A stretch of 64,000 bases of DNA from CAWACP01 sp963780655. GTDB taxonomy: Bacteria; Acidobacteriota; Terriglobia; Bryobacterales; Bryobacteraceae. The notes under the pieces are model-generated. The model had not been told where the DNA came from. It did not search any database and saw only the letters and a list, made by a program, of their open reading frames with translations. Positions 1 to 9,894 of the stretch are shown piece after piece (the first letter of the stretch is position 1; each line of letters begins with the position of its first letter). A program made the position numbers and the translations under genes. The stretch covers positions 145,655 to 209,654 of the forward strand of contig CAWACP010000010.1 in NCBI GenBank assembly GCA_963780655.1, written 5' to 3'.

Positions 1-1
1 C

Positions 2-520
2 CCGGAACTGACTTCCTGGAACTACGGTGACGTGATCGGCGCCACCGGCGGCGGCCTGGCGACAGCCATGTTCTTCCTGTTCGCCATTGCTTCCATCACT
101 CCGGCGTGCTTCTGCGCCTTCATTGCGGGAAACAGCTTCTCGACGATGATTCCCGGAGTGCCTCGCGTGGCTTCCACCATGGTGGGCGTGACCATCGCGA
201 TCGTTCTGGCCGCGACGGGCGTTGCCGCAAACCTGGCCGGGTTCTTCGGTCTGGTGGGCGCCTCGTTCGGACCCATCTGCGGCGCCATGGTGGCCGATTA
301 TTTGCTCTCGGGGCGCAAATGGGCGGGACCGCGACAGGGCATCAACTGGGCGGGCTATCTGGCGTGGGGCGTTGGATTCGCCGTCGGCATCATGCCGTCG
401 GTACCGGCCGCCGTGCTGTGCAGCTTTGTTGTTGGACTGGTAGTCTACACGATCGCGGCAAAGGTGGGCCTGGCGCCACAGGCGGTTAGCCTCCCGTCCG
501 CCATGCCCGCTCGCGCGTGA
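2..520 (+). CDS. NCS1-family cytosine/purine permease, C-terminal part
   Basis: The frame is open from the first bases of the window, so the 5' end lies outside; about 172 C-terminal residues are visible. It has four or five strongly hydrophobic segments, and a central stretch (ADYLLSGRKW followed by an INWAGYLAW segment) resembles the late transmembrane region of NCS1 permeases such as CodB. Such proteins import nucleobases or related compounds with a cation across the inner membrane. The substrate cannot be told from this fragment. The gene is followed by palindromic repeats rather than a partner gene. Confidence 0.8.
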   Translation, partial: PELTSWNYGDVIGATGGGLATAMFFLFAIASITPACFCAFIAGNSFSTMIPGVPRVASTMVGVTIAIVLAATGVAANLAGFFGLVGASFGPICGAMVADYLLSGRKWAGPRQGINWAGYLAWGVGFAVGIMPSVPAAVLCSFVVGLVVYTIAAKVGLAPQAVSLPSAMPARA

Positions 521-571
521 GCCTGTACTACAAGACCGCAGGATCTTCGGGGCACCGTGCCAACGCTTCTC

Positions 572-693
572 TGTGGGGCAGGCCATCGGTGTTTGTGGCC
601 GACGTCCTGTCGGTCTGCGCCACACTGCCGTCGAGCGGTTTGGTTGCGGCTCCGCTGCTCTATGGGGCAGACGATCGGTTTCTGTCGTCTGCC
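572..693. repeat. Two imperfect copies of palindrome family A
   Basis: Around 572-625 and again at 662-693 the sequence carries a unit beginning GTGGGGCAG or ATGGGGCAG, followed by a short hairpin. The second copy has the stem GGCAGACGA/TCGTCTGCC around a 12-base loop. The same unit recurs near 13.75, 47.4 and 49.2 kb. It fills most of the gap between the permease stop and the VOC gene start. Confidence 0.7.
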
Positions 694-722
694 GGCCAGC
701 CCCGCGCGCAGTAAAATCGGGT

Positions 723-1613
723 GTGCGCAGCGCATTCGCCTTACTTCTGCTTCCTTCGCTGCTCGGAGCCGCTGAACTGACCGTCGATCACGTCACCGTC
801 GCGGGCAGGGACCTGAAGGCCATGATGTCGAAGCTCCAGTCCGTCGGCCTCCGCTGCGAGTTCGGCGGACGGCACAACAATCATGCGACCGAGATGGCGG
901 TTGTCAGCTTCCCCGATGGTTCCTACCTCGAACTGATCGCGCTGCAGCCCGATGCCGACCCGCATGCCGTAGCCCAACACCCGTGGGCCGCGCTGATGCA
1001 GAATGACGGGGGCCCGTGCGCGTGGGCGGCGCGCGCGAAAGACGTCGCCGCGGCCGTCGGACCGCTGCGGGCGAACGGCGTACCCGTGGGCCAGATAGTG
1101 AAGGCCGGACGCGACCGGCCGGATGGCGTGCATCTCGACTGGGAGACCGTTCAGGTGGGTACCGAGCCGAACGGGACCTTCTTCCCCTTTCTCATCGCCG
1201 ACATTACTCCGCGCCGAGATCGCGCCTTCCCCTCCGGTAAACCCACGACGAAGGACTTCAGCGGCGTCGTGAAAGTGGTGATCGCGGTGCGCGATCTGAA
1301 GACTTCCGTGGAGCGCTATCGCAAAGCGTTCGGCCTTGAAGGGCCCATTCAACAGGTGGACGAAGACTTTCAGGCCCACCTCGCTCAACTCGGAGGCACG
1401 CCGGTGGTGCTGGCGGCGCCGCTGACGTCCAACTCGTGGATCGCCGAGCGCATCGACCGGTTCGGCGAGGGACCCTGCGCGTTTATTCTCGGCGCACGCA
1501 GGACCGGCCATTATCAGGCCGCATCGACGACGCGCTGGTTCGGCATCGACGTCTCCTGGCTCGACGCAACGAAGCTCGGCTGGCGCCTGGGATTCGAGGG
1601 CGCGGGGGAGTAG
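723..1613 (+). CDS. Exported VOC (glyoxalase-like) family protein
   Basis: The protein has about 296 residues if it starts at the GTG at 723. That start gives an immediate signal peptide (RSAFALLLLPSLLGAAE) and keeps the coding region clear of the upstream repeat; the longer open frame back to 573 merely reads through that repeat. Two VOC-type halves follow: the first begins ELTVDHVTVAGRDL and the second begins near VVKVVIAVRDLKTSVERYR. VOC proteins are metal-dependent or metal-free enzymes with varied reactions (glyoxalase, dioxygenase, isomerase), so no substrate is assigned. Its likely location is the periplasm or outside the cell. Confidence 0.75.
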   Translation: MRSAFALLLLPSLLGAAELTVDHVTVAGRDLKAMMSKLQSVGLRCEFGGRHNNHATEMAVVSFPDGSYLELIALQPDADPHAVAQHPWAALMQNDGGPCAWAARAKDVAAAVGPLRANGVPVGQIVKAGRDRPDGVHLDWETVQVGTEPNGTFFPFLIADITPRRDRAFPSGKPTTKDFSGVVKVVIAVRDLKTSVERYRKAFGLEGPIQQVDEDFQAHLAQLGGTPVVLAAPLTSNSWIAERIDRFGEGPCAFILGARRTGHYQAASTTRWFGIDVSWLDATKLGWRLGFEGAGE

Positions 1614-1620
1614 CGGGCTG

Positions 1621-3054
1621 CTATGCCCTGTGCGCCTTTGCGCGCACCAGACGAAAGTGATACACGGCCGCGCCAGTGGCAATGGTGATCACCGCTGCGG
1701 TGGCGATGACCGGCTGCAGGGTGACGCCGAAGACGGTGATCCAGCCGCCCACCACCAGAAACACGGCGGGAATCAGAGGCCACGCGAAGCTGACCACGCG
1801 CAATTTCCGCCAACCCGCGCGCCGGCGAAAATAAATTAGCGCAATTACCGACATAACTGCGAAGAAATTCAGCGTAAACCCGATGTATTGCAGCAGGGCG
1901 GGAAACGGGGTGGCGGTCATCAGCATGGCGCAGGCGCCCTGGCACACAATGGCAATCACCGGCGTGTGCCAGCGCTGGTCCACGCGGGCGGCGGAGGCGA
2001 AGAACGCGCCATTGCGCGCCATGGCGTAATAAACGCGCGGACCCACGGTGATAAGAGCGTTCACCAGCGCCATAATGGACAGGGCCATGGCCGCGCCGAA
2101 CGCGCTGGCGATTTCCGGCCTGAACAGACGTGAGGCGGCGAGCGTGCCGACAGCGATCTTTCCCTTCATTTCCTCGAGCGGAACCGCATAGATGAAAAGG
2201 ATATTCAGCGCCACGTAAATGGCCGCCACGATGACGGTCCCGATGGTCAGCGCAAGGGGCAGCGTCCGCGCCGGCGTTTTCAGCTCTTCGGCAACGTACG
2301 TCGCGGCGTTCCACCCGCTGTAGCTGTAGTAGACGAAGAAAAGCAGGACTGCGAACTCAGCGGCCAGCGGCGTGGTGACCGTGCGCACCGCGGGCTGCGA
2401 AAAATGGGCCATGCTGCCGTTGCCGAATCCGAAGCCGGCGATGATGAACAGCACCAGAACCAGCACCTTGCCCACAGTCAGCACGTTCTGGACGCCGGCG
2501 ACGCGCCGCACGCCCAGGCAGTTCAGCGCCGTAAACGCGGCGATCAGCGCGCACGCAGCAATCTGCGCGGCGCCGAGATGCACAGACCAGTCGCCGTGCC
2601 CGATGATGATCGGAGAGCGCGCCTGCTCGAGCGCGGGAAAGAAATACCCGACGTAATCGGAAAAGGCCAGGGCGCCGGCCGCGATGGGCGCGGAGAAGCC
2701 GGCAAAGAACGAGACCCAGCCGGTCATAAAACCCCAGGTGGGGCCGAAGGCCTCGGTCAGGTACACATACTCGCCTCCGGAGCTGGGGAAATTTATGCCC
2801 AGCTCGGAGTAACAGAAGGCGCCCATGAGCGCGCTTGCGGCGCCCACCACCCAGATCCAGATAACGAGGGATGGCGAGCCGAGGCCCGCGGCCAGGTAAC
2901 CGGTGGTGGTAAAAATGCCCGCGCCGATCATGTTCGAGACGACGAGCGCGGTGGCGCTGACGATTCCCAGCTGGCGGAGAAGCGCCGAGGCCGGTTTCCG
3001 AGCGATTCTGTCCACTGTGTTTTCTGGAGACGTTGCCCGGCCGAGGATGGTCAC
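1621..3054 (-). CDS. APC-superfamily amino acid permease
   Basis: This 477-residue protein has about 12 hydrophobic segments. The N-terminal region contains SATALVVSNMIGAGIFTTTG, the conserved unwound TM1 motif (GxGIF) of amino acid/polyamine/organocation transporters. A stretch ending SSGGEYVYLTEAFG, typical of TM3 in the family, follows. It probably imports or exchanges amino acids across the inner membrane with a proton or by antiport; the substrate is unknown. It runs convergently with the VOC gene, with only 7 bases between the two stop codons. No regulatory gene lies beside it. Confidence 0.9.
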   Translation of the reverse strand: MTILGRATSPENTVDRIARKPASALLRQLGIVSATALVVSNMIGAGIFTTTGYLAAGLGSPSLVIWIWVVGAASALMGAFCYSELGINFPSSGGEYVYLTEAFGPTWGFMTGWVSFFAGFSAPIAAGALAFSDYVGYFFPALEQARSPIIIGHGDWSVHLGAAQIAACALIAAFTALNCLGVRRVAGVQNVLTVGKVLVLVLFIIAGFGFGNGSMAHFSQPAVRTVTTPLAAEFAVLLFFVYYSYSGWNAATYVAEELKTPARTLPLALTIGTVIVAAIYVALNILFIYAVPLEEMKGKIAVGTLAASRLFRPEIASAFGAAMALSIMALVNALITVGPRVYYAMARNGAFFASAARVDQRWHTPVIAIVCQGACAMLMTATPFPALLQYIGFTLNFFAVMSVIALIYFRRRAGWRKLRVVSFAWPLIPAVFLVVGGWITVFGVTLQPVIATAAVITIATGAAVYHFRLVRAKAHRA

Positions 3055-3198
3055 CCATCCCGTTCAAATCAGAGAATATCACGGGCATCCGCGGCAGCCG
3101 CATCGGGCGCGCTCATGCTTCCGTGTTCCGCGGCGATAAGAAAACCAGGTGAACGTGATCGGCAAGCGGAAACGCCTGACCCACTCGCAGGAGAAGAT

Positions 3199-3591
3199 AT
3201 GCAAAAAATCGACCTCAATCGCTGTCGTGAGACTTTCCTTCGGGAAGCGGACGGACACGTTACTGAAATGCGCTCCGGCGTCACGGCGCTGGCAGAGGGT
3301 CAGGAACGCCGGGAAATCCTGAACGGCATCCTTCACGCCGCGCAGTCGGTTAAAGGAGGCGCCGGAACCTTCGGCTATCGAGAAGTCGCGAGCTTCGCCT
3401 GGACTCTGGAGAGCCTGGTCCGGTTCATCCGAACCAGCCGCGTAGCGTTAACGGCGCCGCGCATCTGTCTGCTCGTGCGCGCGGTGAACGTGCTCGAAGC
3501 GCTGCTCGCAAACGCGCGCGCCGCACACGGCAACCGAGGTCCGGCGGAAGCTGTATTCGTCCGCATTCATCTGTTGCCGTTGAACGCGTGA
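3199..3591 (+). CDS. Small Hpt-domain-like protein lacking the phosphoacceptor His
   Basis: This 130-residue protein starts at ATG 3199, with an AGGAGA ribosome site 4-5 bases upstream. Residues about 5-105 are helical and contain AAQSVKGGAGTFGY, which matches the Hpt/CheA-P1 signature AAHxIKGGxGTFG. The histidine that would be phosphorylated is Gln49 here; the nearest His is residue 46. Hpt domains relay phosphate between receiver domains; without the His this one could only bind or compete. No kinase or receiver gene adjoins it. The last 15 or so codons resemble a dispersed repeat also seen near 9.86 kb. The fold assignment is good; the role is unknown. Confidence 0.7.
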   Translation: MQKIDLNRCRETFLREADGHVTEMRSGVTALAEGQERREILNGILHAAQSVKGGAGTFGYREVASFAWTLESLVRFIRTSRVALTAPRICLLVRAVNVLEALLANARAAHGNRGPAEAVFVRIHLLPLNA

Positions 3592-3598
3592 ATCCCGG

Positions 3599-5104
<1,506 letters not shown>

Positions 5105-5110
5105 GGCGTT

Positions 5111-5557
5111 CTAATCTTCTCTGATTACGTTGACCGTGATCTCCACCGTTACGTCGCGATGGAGGCGCAGCGGAACCCTGAACTCGCCGAGCTGCCGGAT
5201 GGGATCGGCCAGCATGATCTTACGCCGGTCGATGCTGTAGCCCTGCCTTTCGAGGCCTTCGCCGATGTCGCGCGAAGTGACCGATCCGAAGAGCTGGTCG
5301 TTTTCGCCGGCCTTCTGGGCGATGGTGACGATAACGCTGGCCATCATCTTCGCCAGGTCCTGCGCGTCCGCGGTTTCCTTCGCTTCGCGGCGCAGATGCG
5401 CCTGCCGCTCCTGCTCCACGATCTTCTTGTTGGCGCCGGTGGCAGCCACGGCGAGCCGCTTGGGCAGCAGGAAGTTGCGCGCATAGCCCGGCGCAACTTT
5501 TACCACCTGCCCGCGGTTGCCGAGCTTTTCGATGTCTTCTCTCAGAATGACTTCCAT
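5111..5557 (-). CDS. rplI: 50S ribosomal protein L9
   Basis: This 148-residue protein starts at ATG 5557 with MEVILREDIEKLGNRGQVV, the typical L9 N-terminal domain, followed by the conserved VAPGYARNFLLPK stretch. A long connecting helix (about residues 40-75) leads to the C-terminal domain with LFGSVTSRDI. L9 binds 23S rRNA at the base of the L1 stalk and helps reading-frame maintenance. It is last in the rpsF-rpsR-rplI run. The frame is open further upstream, but the family start is clear. Confidence 0.97.
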   Translation of the reverse strand: MEVILREDIEKLGNRGQVVKVAPGYARNFLLPKRLAVAATGANKKIVEQERQAHLRREAKETADAQDLAKMMASVIVTIAQKAGENDQLFGSVTSRDIGEGLERQGYSIDRRKIMLADPIRQLGEFRVPLRLHRDVTVEITVNVIRED

Positions 5558-5576
5558 AGCAGCCTCTCGTAATTCC

Positions 5577-5876
5577 CTAACGCTCGGTGGCGAAGGGCAC
5601 CAGCGCGATGTTGCGCGCCTGCTTGATGGCCTCGCTGAGCCGCCTCTGATGCGGCGCGCACACGCCGGAAATGCGGCGCGGCGTGATCTTGCCGCGCTCG
5701 GAGATGAAGGACAGCAGCAGCCGCGTGTCCTTATAGTTGATGTCGTCAATCTTCTCCACGCAGAAGCGGCATACCTTCTTGCGCCGGAAATACTGCTTGC
5801 GCGTGGCAATTGCCTTGTCGCCGCCCGTGGGGCGCTGCGACGCGCTGATGGGGCGTCCGCCTTTTTGATCCGCCAT
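5577..5876 (-). CDS. rpsR: 30S ribosomal protein S18
   Basis: The protein has 99 residues. The core FRRKKVCRFCVEKIDDINYKD and the following SERGKITPRRISG match S18. An N-terminal extension of about 25 polar residues precedes the core. It pairs with S6 on the small-subunit platform; the gene sits 15 bases downstream of rpsF and 19 bases upstream of rplI, the usual order. Cysteines in KVCRFC are retained, suggesting the zinc-capable form of the protein. Confidence 0.97.
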   Translation of the reverse strand: MADQKGGRPISASQRPTGGDKAIATRKQYFRRKKVCRFCVEKIDDINYKDTRLLLSFISERGKITPRRISGVCAPHQRRLSEAIKQARNIALVPFATER

Positions 5877-5891
5877 GGCCGTTTTCTCCTT

Positions 5892-6383
5892 TTACCTTTC
5901 CACTCCGGGCGCGGCAGGCACAGGAGCCGCCGGAGCTGGCGCCGCAGGCGCCGGGGCTCCGGGCATGGGGCCGCCCGGCGCCGCGGCAGTCGGTTCAGCG
6001 GGCATGGCCGGCAATGCAGCCGCGGCGGGAGCCGGAGCCGGCTTTCTCGCGGCGCGCTTCTCGCGCTGTTTCTTCCGCTTCTCGATCTTCTTCAGCTTCT
6101 CGTCGATCCGCACGGTAATGAACTTCATCACCAGATCGGAAACGCGCAGGCGCCGTTCCAGCTCGCGGACGGTATCCGGACTCGCCGAAAACTGCAACAG
6201 GACGTAATATCCTTCGTTCAGCTTTTCGAGACGATAAGCGAGCTTGCGCACGCCCCACTTGTCTTTCTTATCGACTGTGCCGCCTCGGGAGGTAACCACC
6301 TGGCTCAACTGGTCCACCAGAGGATCGATCTCCTCGTCGGTGGCGTTGGGCCGGACAATGAACAACTCTTCGTAGACTCTCAT
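5892..6383 (-). CDS. rpsF: 30S ribosomal protein S6 with Ala/Pro-rich tail
   Basis: This 163-residue protein begins MRVYEELFIVRPNATDEE, as is standard for S6, and the S6 fold occupies about residues 1-100. The rest is a basic helix followed by a low-complexity tail of Ala and Pro repeats (AAPGGPMPGAPAPAAPAPAA), so it is roughly 50 residues longer than many S6 proteins. S6 binds S18 and 16S rRNA in the platform. The start codon overlaps the pth stop by four bases (ATGA), which points to translational coupling. Confidence 0.96.
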   Translation of the reverse strand: MRVYEELFIVRPNATDEEIDPLVDQLSQVVTSRGGTVDKKDKWGVRKLAYRLEKLNEGYYVLLQFSASPDTVRELERRLRVSDLVMKFITVRIDEKLKKIEKRKKQREKRAARKPAPAPAAAALPAMPAEPTAAAPGGPMPGAPAPAAPAPAAPVPAAPGVER

Positions 6384-6982
6384 TCTGCCTCTTGATTTAA
6401 GCCAGGGGCGCGACGATTAAATTTCGTCATGGACTTTTCGACGCCCTCAGCAACTATGGACTCCACCGCCTGACTCGAATAGTCCAGCAGCTCGTCCAAC
6501 TCCTCTTTCTGCGCCCGCCGAAATTCGGAGAGCACGATCCGGGCTCCGTCGCGGTTACCCGCCCCCCCATGGATGCCCAGCCGAACACGGGGAAAAATCT
6601 TCGTACCGGCGGCATTGATCACGGATTCGATTCCGTGATGCCCGCCGTCGGACCCATCCGGCCGAATTCGCAACGACCGCCACGGCAGATCCAGATCGTC
6701 GTAGACCAGAATCAGATCGCCCGGCGCGAACTCGTACTTCGCAATCAAACCCTGCACCGCCGGACCGCTCACGTTCATGAACGTCTGCGGCTTCGCCAGC
6801 ATCACCCGCCGGCCGCCGACGGCTCCCTGACCCACCAGCGACATGCAATCCTTGCGCGTGACGCGGATGCCGTTTCGCTCAGCCAGCCGGTCGACGACGA
6901 GGAATCCGAGATTATGCGGCGTATTCTCGTAATCCGCCCCCGGATTCCCCAGCCCGACGATCAGCTTCTCAAACTCAGCCAT
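6380..6982 (-). CDS. pth: Peptidyl-tRNA hydrolase
   Basis: The protein has 200 residues. Its N-terminal sequence EKLIVGLGNPGADYENTPHNLGF holds the conserved Asn (GLGNPG) and the catalytic His (TPHNLGF). The later AKPQTFMNVSG and VYDDLDLP segments are also diagnostic. The enzyme frees tRNA from peptidyl-tRNAs that drop off the ribosome. It lies between rplY and rpsF; a 30-base palindrome sits in the gap upstream of it. The length fits the family. Confidence 0.97.
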   Translation of the reverse strand: MAEFEKLIVGLGNPGADYENTPHNLGFLVVDRLAERNGIRVTRKDCMSLVGQGAVGGRRVMLAKPQTFMNVSGPAVQGLIAKYEFAPGDLILVYDDLDLPWRSLRIRPDGSDGGHHGIESVINAAGTKIFPRVRLGIHGGAGNRDGARIVLSEFRRAQKEELDELLDYSSQAVESIVAEGVEKSMTKFNRRAPGLNQEAE

Positions 6983-6986
6983 AGGC

Positions 6987-7015
6987 TGTAGAGCAGGCTT
7001 TCAGCCTGCAAAGCC
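6987..7015. repeat. Family C palindrome between rplY and pth
   Basis: The sequence TGTAGAGCAGGCTTTCAGCC, continuing with TGCA, folds into a GCAGGCT/AGCCTGC-type hairpin. Closely similar units occur near 20.96, 23.95, 32.23, 33.45, 41.59 and 54.17 kb. Here it lies inside what is otherwise a tight operon, between two co-directional genes, so it would be transcribed into the message. Confidence 0.75.
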
Positions 7016-7021
7016 ACAACC

Positions 7022-7723
7022 CTACTTCTTCTTCTTTTCCTTCTCGTCGGGCGCGGCGCCTTCCTCTTCCTTCTTGCCCTTCTTGATTACCTCGGGCTCG
7101 GCGGCGGCAGCGGGCGCGGCGCCTTCGACAACAGCAGCAGCCGGCGCCACCTCTTCCACAACCCTGATGGCCACCACGTGCGCCAACACCAGATCGCCCG
7201 AGCTCACCAGCTTTACCGAACCGCTCAGCGGAATCTCGCTCGCACGGATCGACTGGTTGAGCATCAGCTCCGACACGTCGATCGAGAACTGCTCGGGGAT
7301 GTCCACGGGCAGGCACTCCACTTCCAGTTCGCGTGTAATCACTTCCAGCAGACCGCCCTGTTCCTTGACGCCGCGGGCGTCGCCGGTGGTCTGGATCGGC
7401 ACCTTCACGCGCAGGGCCTTCGTCATGTCCACGCGCTTGAGGTCGACGTGCAGCAGGTTGTCCTTAATCGGATCGCGCTGCCAGTCGACGATCATCACCG
7501 GCGTGGTCTCGCCGCCCTCGATCTGCACGTTGAAAATGGTATTGTGTCCGCTGCCGGTGTGCAGAATCCGGTTAATGTCTTTCGGGCTCACGGCCACCGC
7601 GACCGCGGCCTCGCCGGCGCCGTACACCACGGCGGGCGCGAACCCGCGGACCCTCAGGCGGCGCGCTTCATTTTTCCCACGTTCGGAGCGCGGCTCGGCC
7701 GCTACTGTAATGTCGTTCTTCAT
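7022..7723 (-). CDS. rplY: 50S ribosomal protein L25 (CTC form)
   Basis: This 233-residue protein has an N-terminal 5S-rRNA-binding domain (SERGKNEARRLRVRGFAPAVVYG, then HNTIFNVQIEGGE) followed by the TL5/CTC beta domain (VDMTKALRVKVPIQTTGDARGVKEQGG). The C-terminal 40 residues are an Ala-rich then Lys/Glu-rich tail. It binds 5S rRNA in the large subunit; long CTC forms were first described as general stress proteins. It is flanked by prs upstream and pth downstream, an order common in many bacteria. Confidence 0.95.
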   Translation of the reverse strand: MKNDITVAAEPRSERGKNEARRLRVRGFAPAVVYGAGEAAVAVAVSPKDINRILHTGSGHNTIFNVQIEGGETTPVMIVDWQRDPIKDNLLHVDLKRVDMTKALRVKVPIQTTGDARGVKEQGGLLEVITRELEVECLPVDIPEQFSIDVSELMLNQSIRASEIPLSGSVKLVSSGDLVLAHVVAIRVVEEVAPAAAVVEGAAPAAAAEPEVIKKGKKEEEGAAPDEKEKKKK

Positions 7724-7767
7724 TGCTCTCTCTGCCTTCCTCGCCGGGCGCAGAGCGCCGGCCGATC

Positions 7768-8712
7768 CTAAATGAACAGTGTGCTGACGGAACCGTCCTC
7801 GTGGATGGATTGAATGGCCCTGGCCAGAAGCGGCGCCACCGAAAGCGTTTTGATACGCGAACAGCGGCTGGCTTCGTCACTGAGCGGGATGGAGTTCGTA
7901 ACCACCACTTCCTGAATCTTCGAGTTTGCGATCCGTTCCACGGCCGGTCCGGAGAGCACCGGGTGCGTCGCGCACGCCGTCACGCCCACCGCGCCGTGTT
8001 CCAGTAAAGCTTCCGCGGCCTTCACCAGCGTTCCGGCCGTATCGATCAAATCGTCCACAATCAAACAATGCGCCCCGCTCACCTCGCCGATGATGTGCAT
8101 CACCTCGGCCACGTTGGCGTCCGTACGGCGCTTGTCAATAATCGCCAGCGGCGCATTCAGCCGTTTGGCGAACGCCCTCGCACGCTCCACGCCGCCCGCG
8201 TCCGGCGAAACCACGGTCAGATCGCGCCGTCCGATGGAGTCGAAATACTCGATCATCACCGGAGCCGCGAACAGATGGTCCACCGGAACATCAAAGAAGC
8301 CCTGAATCTGAGCGGCATGCAAATCCAGCGCCAGCACGCGGTCGGCGCCGGCTGTCTGGATGAGGTTTGCCACCAGGCGGGCTGAAATCGGCATGCGCGG
8401 CCGGTCCTTACGGTCCTGCCGAGCGTACCCATAATAGGGTAACACTGCCGTGATTCGCGCCGCTGAAGCCCTCTTCAGCGCGTCGGTCATCAGCAGCACT
8501 TCCATCAGGTTGTGGTCTACCGGCGTGCAGGTGGGCTGCACCACGAAGCAGTCGGCCCCGCGGACGTTTTCCTGCACCTGCAGGTGGATCTCGCCATCGG
8601 AGAACGTCTTCACCGACACGCTGCCCGGCGTCGAACCCAGCGCGCCGCAAATCTTGCCCGCCAGCACCGGGTTCGCATTACCGCTGAAGACTTTAAGCTG
8701 CGTGAATCTCAT
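7768..8712 (-). CDS. prs: Ribose-phosphate pyrophosphokinase
   Basis: The protein has 314 residues if it starts at ATG 8712 (MRFTQLKVFSGNANP). That start overlaps the ispE stop by four bases and gives the usual family length, whereas the frame stays open to 8778. Diagnostic segments are the ATP-binding NLMEVLLMTDALKRASA region, DLHAAQIQGFFDVPVDHLFA, SPDAGGVERARAFA and the PRPP-binding loop IVDDLIDTAGTL. It makes PRPP from ribose-5-phosphate and ATP for nucleotide, His and Trp synthesis. Confidence 0.97.
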   Translation of the reverse strand: MRFTQLKVFSGNANPVLAGKICGALGSTPGSVSVKTFSDGEIHLQVQENVRGADCFVVQPTCTPVDHNLMEVLLMTDALKRASAARITAVLPYYGYARQDRKDRPRMPISARLVANLIQTAGADRVLALDLHAAQIQGFFDVPVDHLFAAPVMIEYFDSIGRRDLTVVSPDAGGVERARAFAKRLNAPLAIIDKRRTDANVAEVMHIIGEVSGAHCLIVDDLIDTAGTLVKAAEALLEHGAVGVTACATHPVLSGPAVERIANSKIQEVVVTNSIPLSDEASRCSRIKTLSVAPLLARAIQSIHEDGSVSTLFI

Positions 8713-9638
8713 TTCTCGTACCAGCTTCGGAGCGGCCATTTGTTCTCCGCGATATGATGTCGCAATTGCCCCCGCCACAGCGCACGATAGCTGCGGCGGC
8801 TGATCAGCTTCACCGGAAACGCCCGCTCCCGGGTGAAGGCGGATGCGGCCTGGTTGCGCGCCTCAGGCGAATCGAAGATTCCAAACACCGCCGACCCGCT
8901 TCCTGTCATCAGGGCCGGCCGCGCGCCCAGCTTCACTAGTTTTCGCCTGATTGTACTTAACCGGGGATGCTGCCGGAAAACTGCTGTTTCAAAATCGTTC
9001 TGACACACCCACTCGCCTGCCCCGCGGGAATCCTCGTCCCGCCAGGCGAATGTCTGCAAACTATTAAGAATACTGGACGGAACCTCATATGTCAAACCCC
9101 GCGCCAGCGCCCGATATGCTTCCGGCGTGGAGACGTGAATATCGGGAGCAACCACCAGCGCGGGATGCTCGGGAAGTTCCGGCAGCGGATAAAGTTCCGT
9201 GCCGCGGCCGATGCCCAGCGCCGTGCCGCCGTGCAGGAAAAACGGCACATCGCTGCCGAGCTGTCCCGCGAGATCGGTCAGCAGGGCGAGGTCGGCGCGA
9301 ACGCCGGCGAGGGTCGGGAGCGACAGCAGCACCGCGGCTGCATCGCTGGATCCGCCGCCGAGTCCAGCGCCCATCGGGATCGACTTGGTCAGACGAAAGC
9401 GCGCGAGCCCGCGGATGTTGAGCGCGTCCATTACCAGATCGGCCGCGCGGACGATCAGATTATTCTCGATCTCGATGGCCGATTCGAGTTCCACCGCGCG
9501 GCCGCGGCCTGGCGTGAACTCTATGTCGATGTGGTCGGCCAGAGAGATGGTCTGGAAAACGGTGCGGAGATCGTGAAAACCGTCGGCGCGCTTGTTCAGC
9601 ACCAGCAGGCTGAGATTCAGCTTGGCGAGTGCGCGCAC
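8709..9638 (-). CDS. ispE: 4-diphosphocytidyl-2-C-methyl-D-erythritol kinase
   Basis: The protein has about 309 residues starting at GTG 9638 (VRALAKLNLSLLVLNKRADGFHDL). The GHMP-kinase ATP loop IPMGAGLGGGSSDAAAVL is intact, and a C-terminal MTGSGSAVFGIF motif follows. It phosphorylates CDP-methylerythritol in the non-mevalonate isoprenoid pathway. The open frame runs on to 9827, but that part simply translates a dispersed palindrome (9707-9825), so the short start is preferred. The ribosome site before the GTG is weak, leaving the exact start uncertain by a few codons. Confidence 0.93.
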   Translation of the reverse strand: MRALAKLNLSLLVLNKRADGFHDLRTVFQTISLADHIDIEFTPGRGRAVELESAIEIENNLIVRAADLVMDALNIRGLARFRLTKSIPMGAGLGGGSSDAAAVLLSLPTLAGVRADLALLTDLAGQLGSDVPFFLHGGTALGIGRGTELYPLPELPEHPALVVAPDIHVSTPEAYRALARGLTYEVPSSILNSLQTFAWRDEDSRGAGEWVCQNDFETAVFRQHPRLSTIRRKLVKLGARPALMTGSGSAVFGIFDSPEARNQAASAFTRERAFPVKLISRRSYRALWRGQLRHHIAENKWPLRSWYEK

Positions 9639-9658
9639 GCGAGCCCGGCGGATTTCAG

Positions 9659-9881
9659 GCCGCCGATGAACTCCGATTAACGCCGATGGGACTCTGGTTT
9701 TCAATATGTGGGGCAGGCGCCTCGCCTGCGGCGGGCGCCCCGCCCGCCTGGTCTGGCGGAATACGCATTCAGGACACTGCGGCAGGCCGACGAGGCGTCG
9801 GCCGCAGGCGAGGCGCCCGCCCCACAAACGCCAGCTACGAAACTTCCAGAATCAGGCGGTGTATTCATCTGCGTTCATCCC
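9659..9881. repeat. Family B inverted repeat flanked by GAT/AAC-type repeats
   Basis: Arms at 9707-9731 and 9801-9825 are near-perfect inverted copies beginning TGTGGGGCAGGCGCC, enclosing about 70 bases with a further GC-rich hairpin. On one side (about 9662-9689) lies a run with a 10-base period of the form GATGAACTCC-GATTAACGCC-GATGG. On the other side (about 9858-9880) lies GTATTCATCTGCGTTCATCC, which is related in inverted orientation. No gene is seen in this gap between apt and ispE. Confidence 0.7.
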
Positions 9882-9894
9882 TGCTGGGGCCTTC

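Noticed and set aside
741..1682. A 313-codon minus-strand frame over the VOC gene
   Set aside because: It mirrors the VOC protein; the forward frame has a signal peptide and two VOC halves.
2404..3198. Long plus-strand frame upstream of the Hpt-like protein
   Set aside because: It covers the antisense of the APC permease N-terminus. Only the part from ATG 3199, with its own ribosome site, is a plausible protein.
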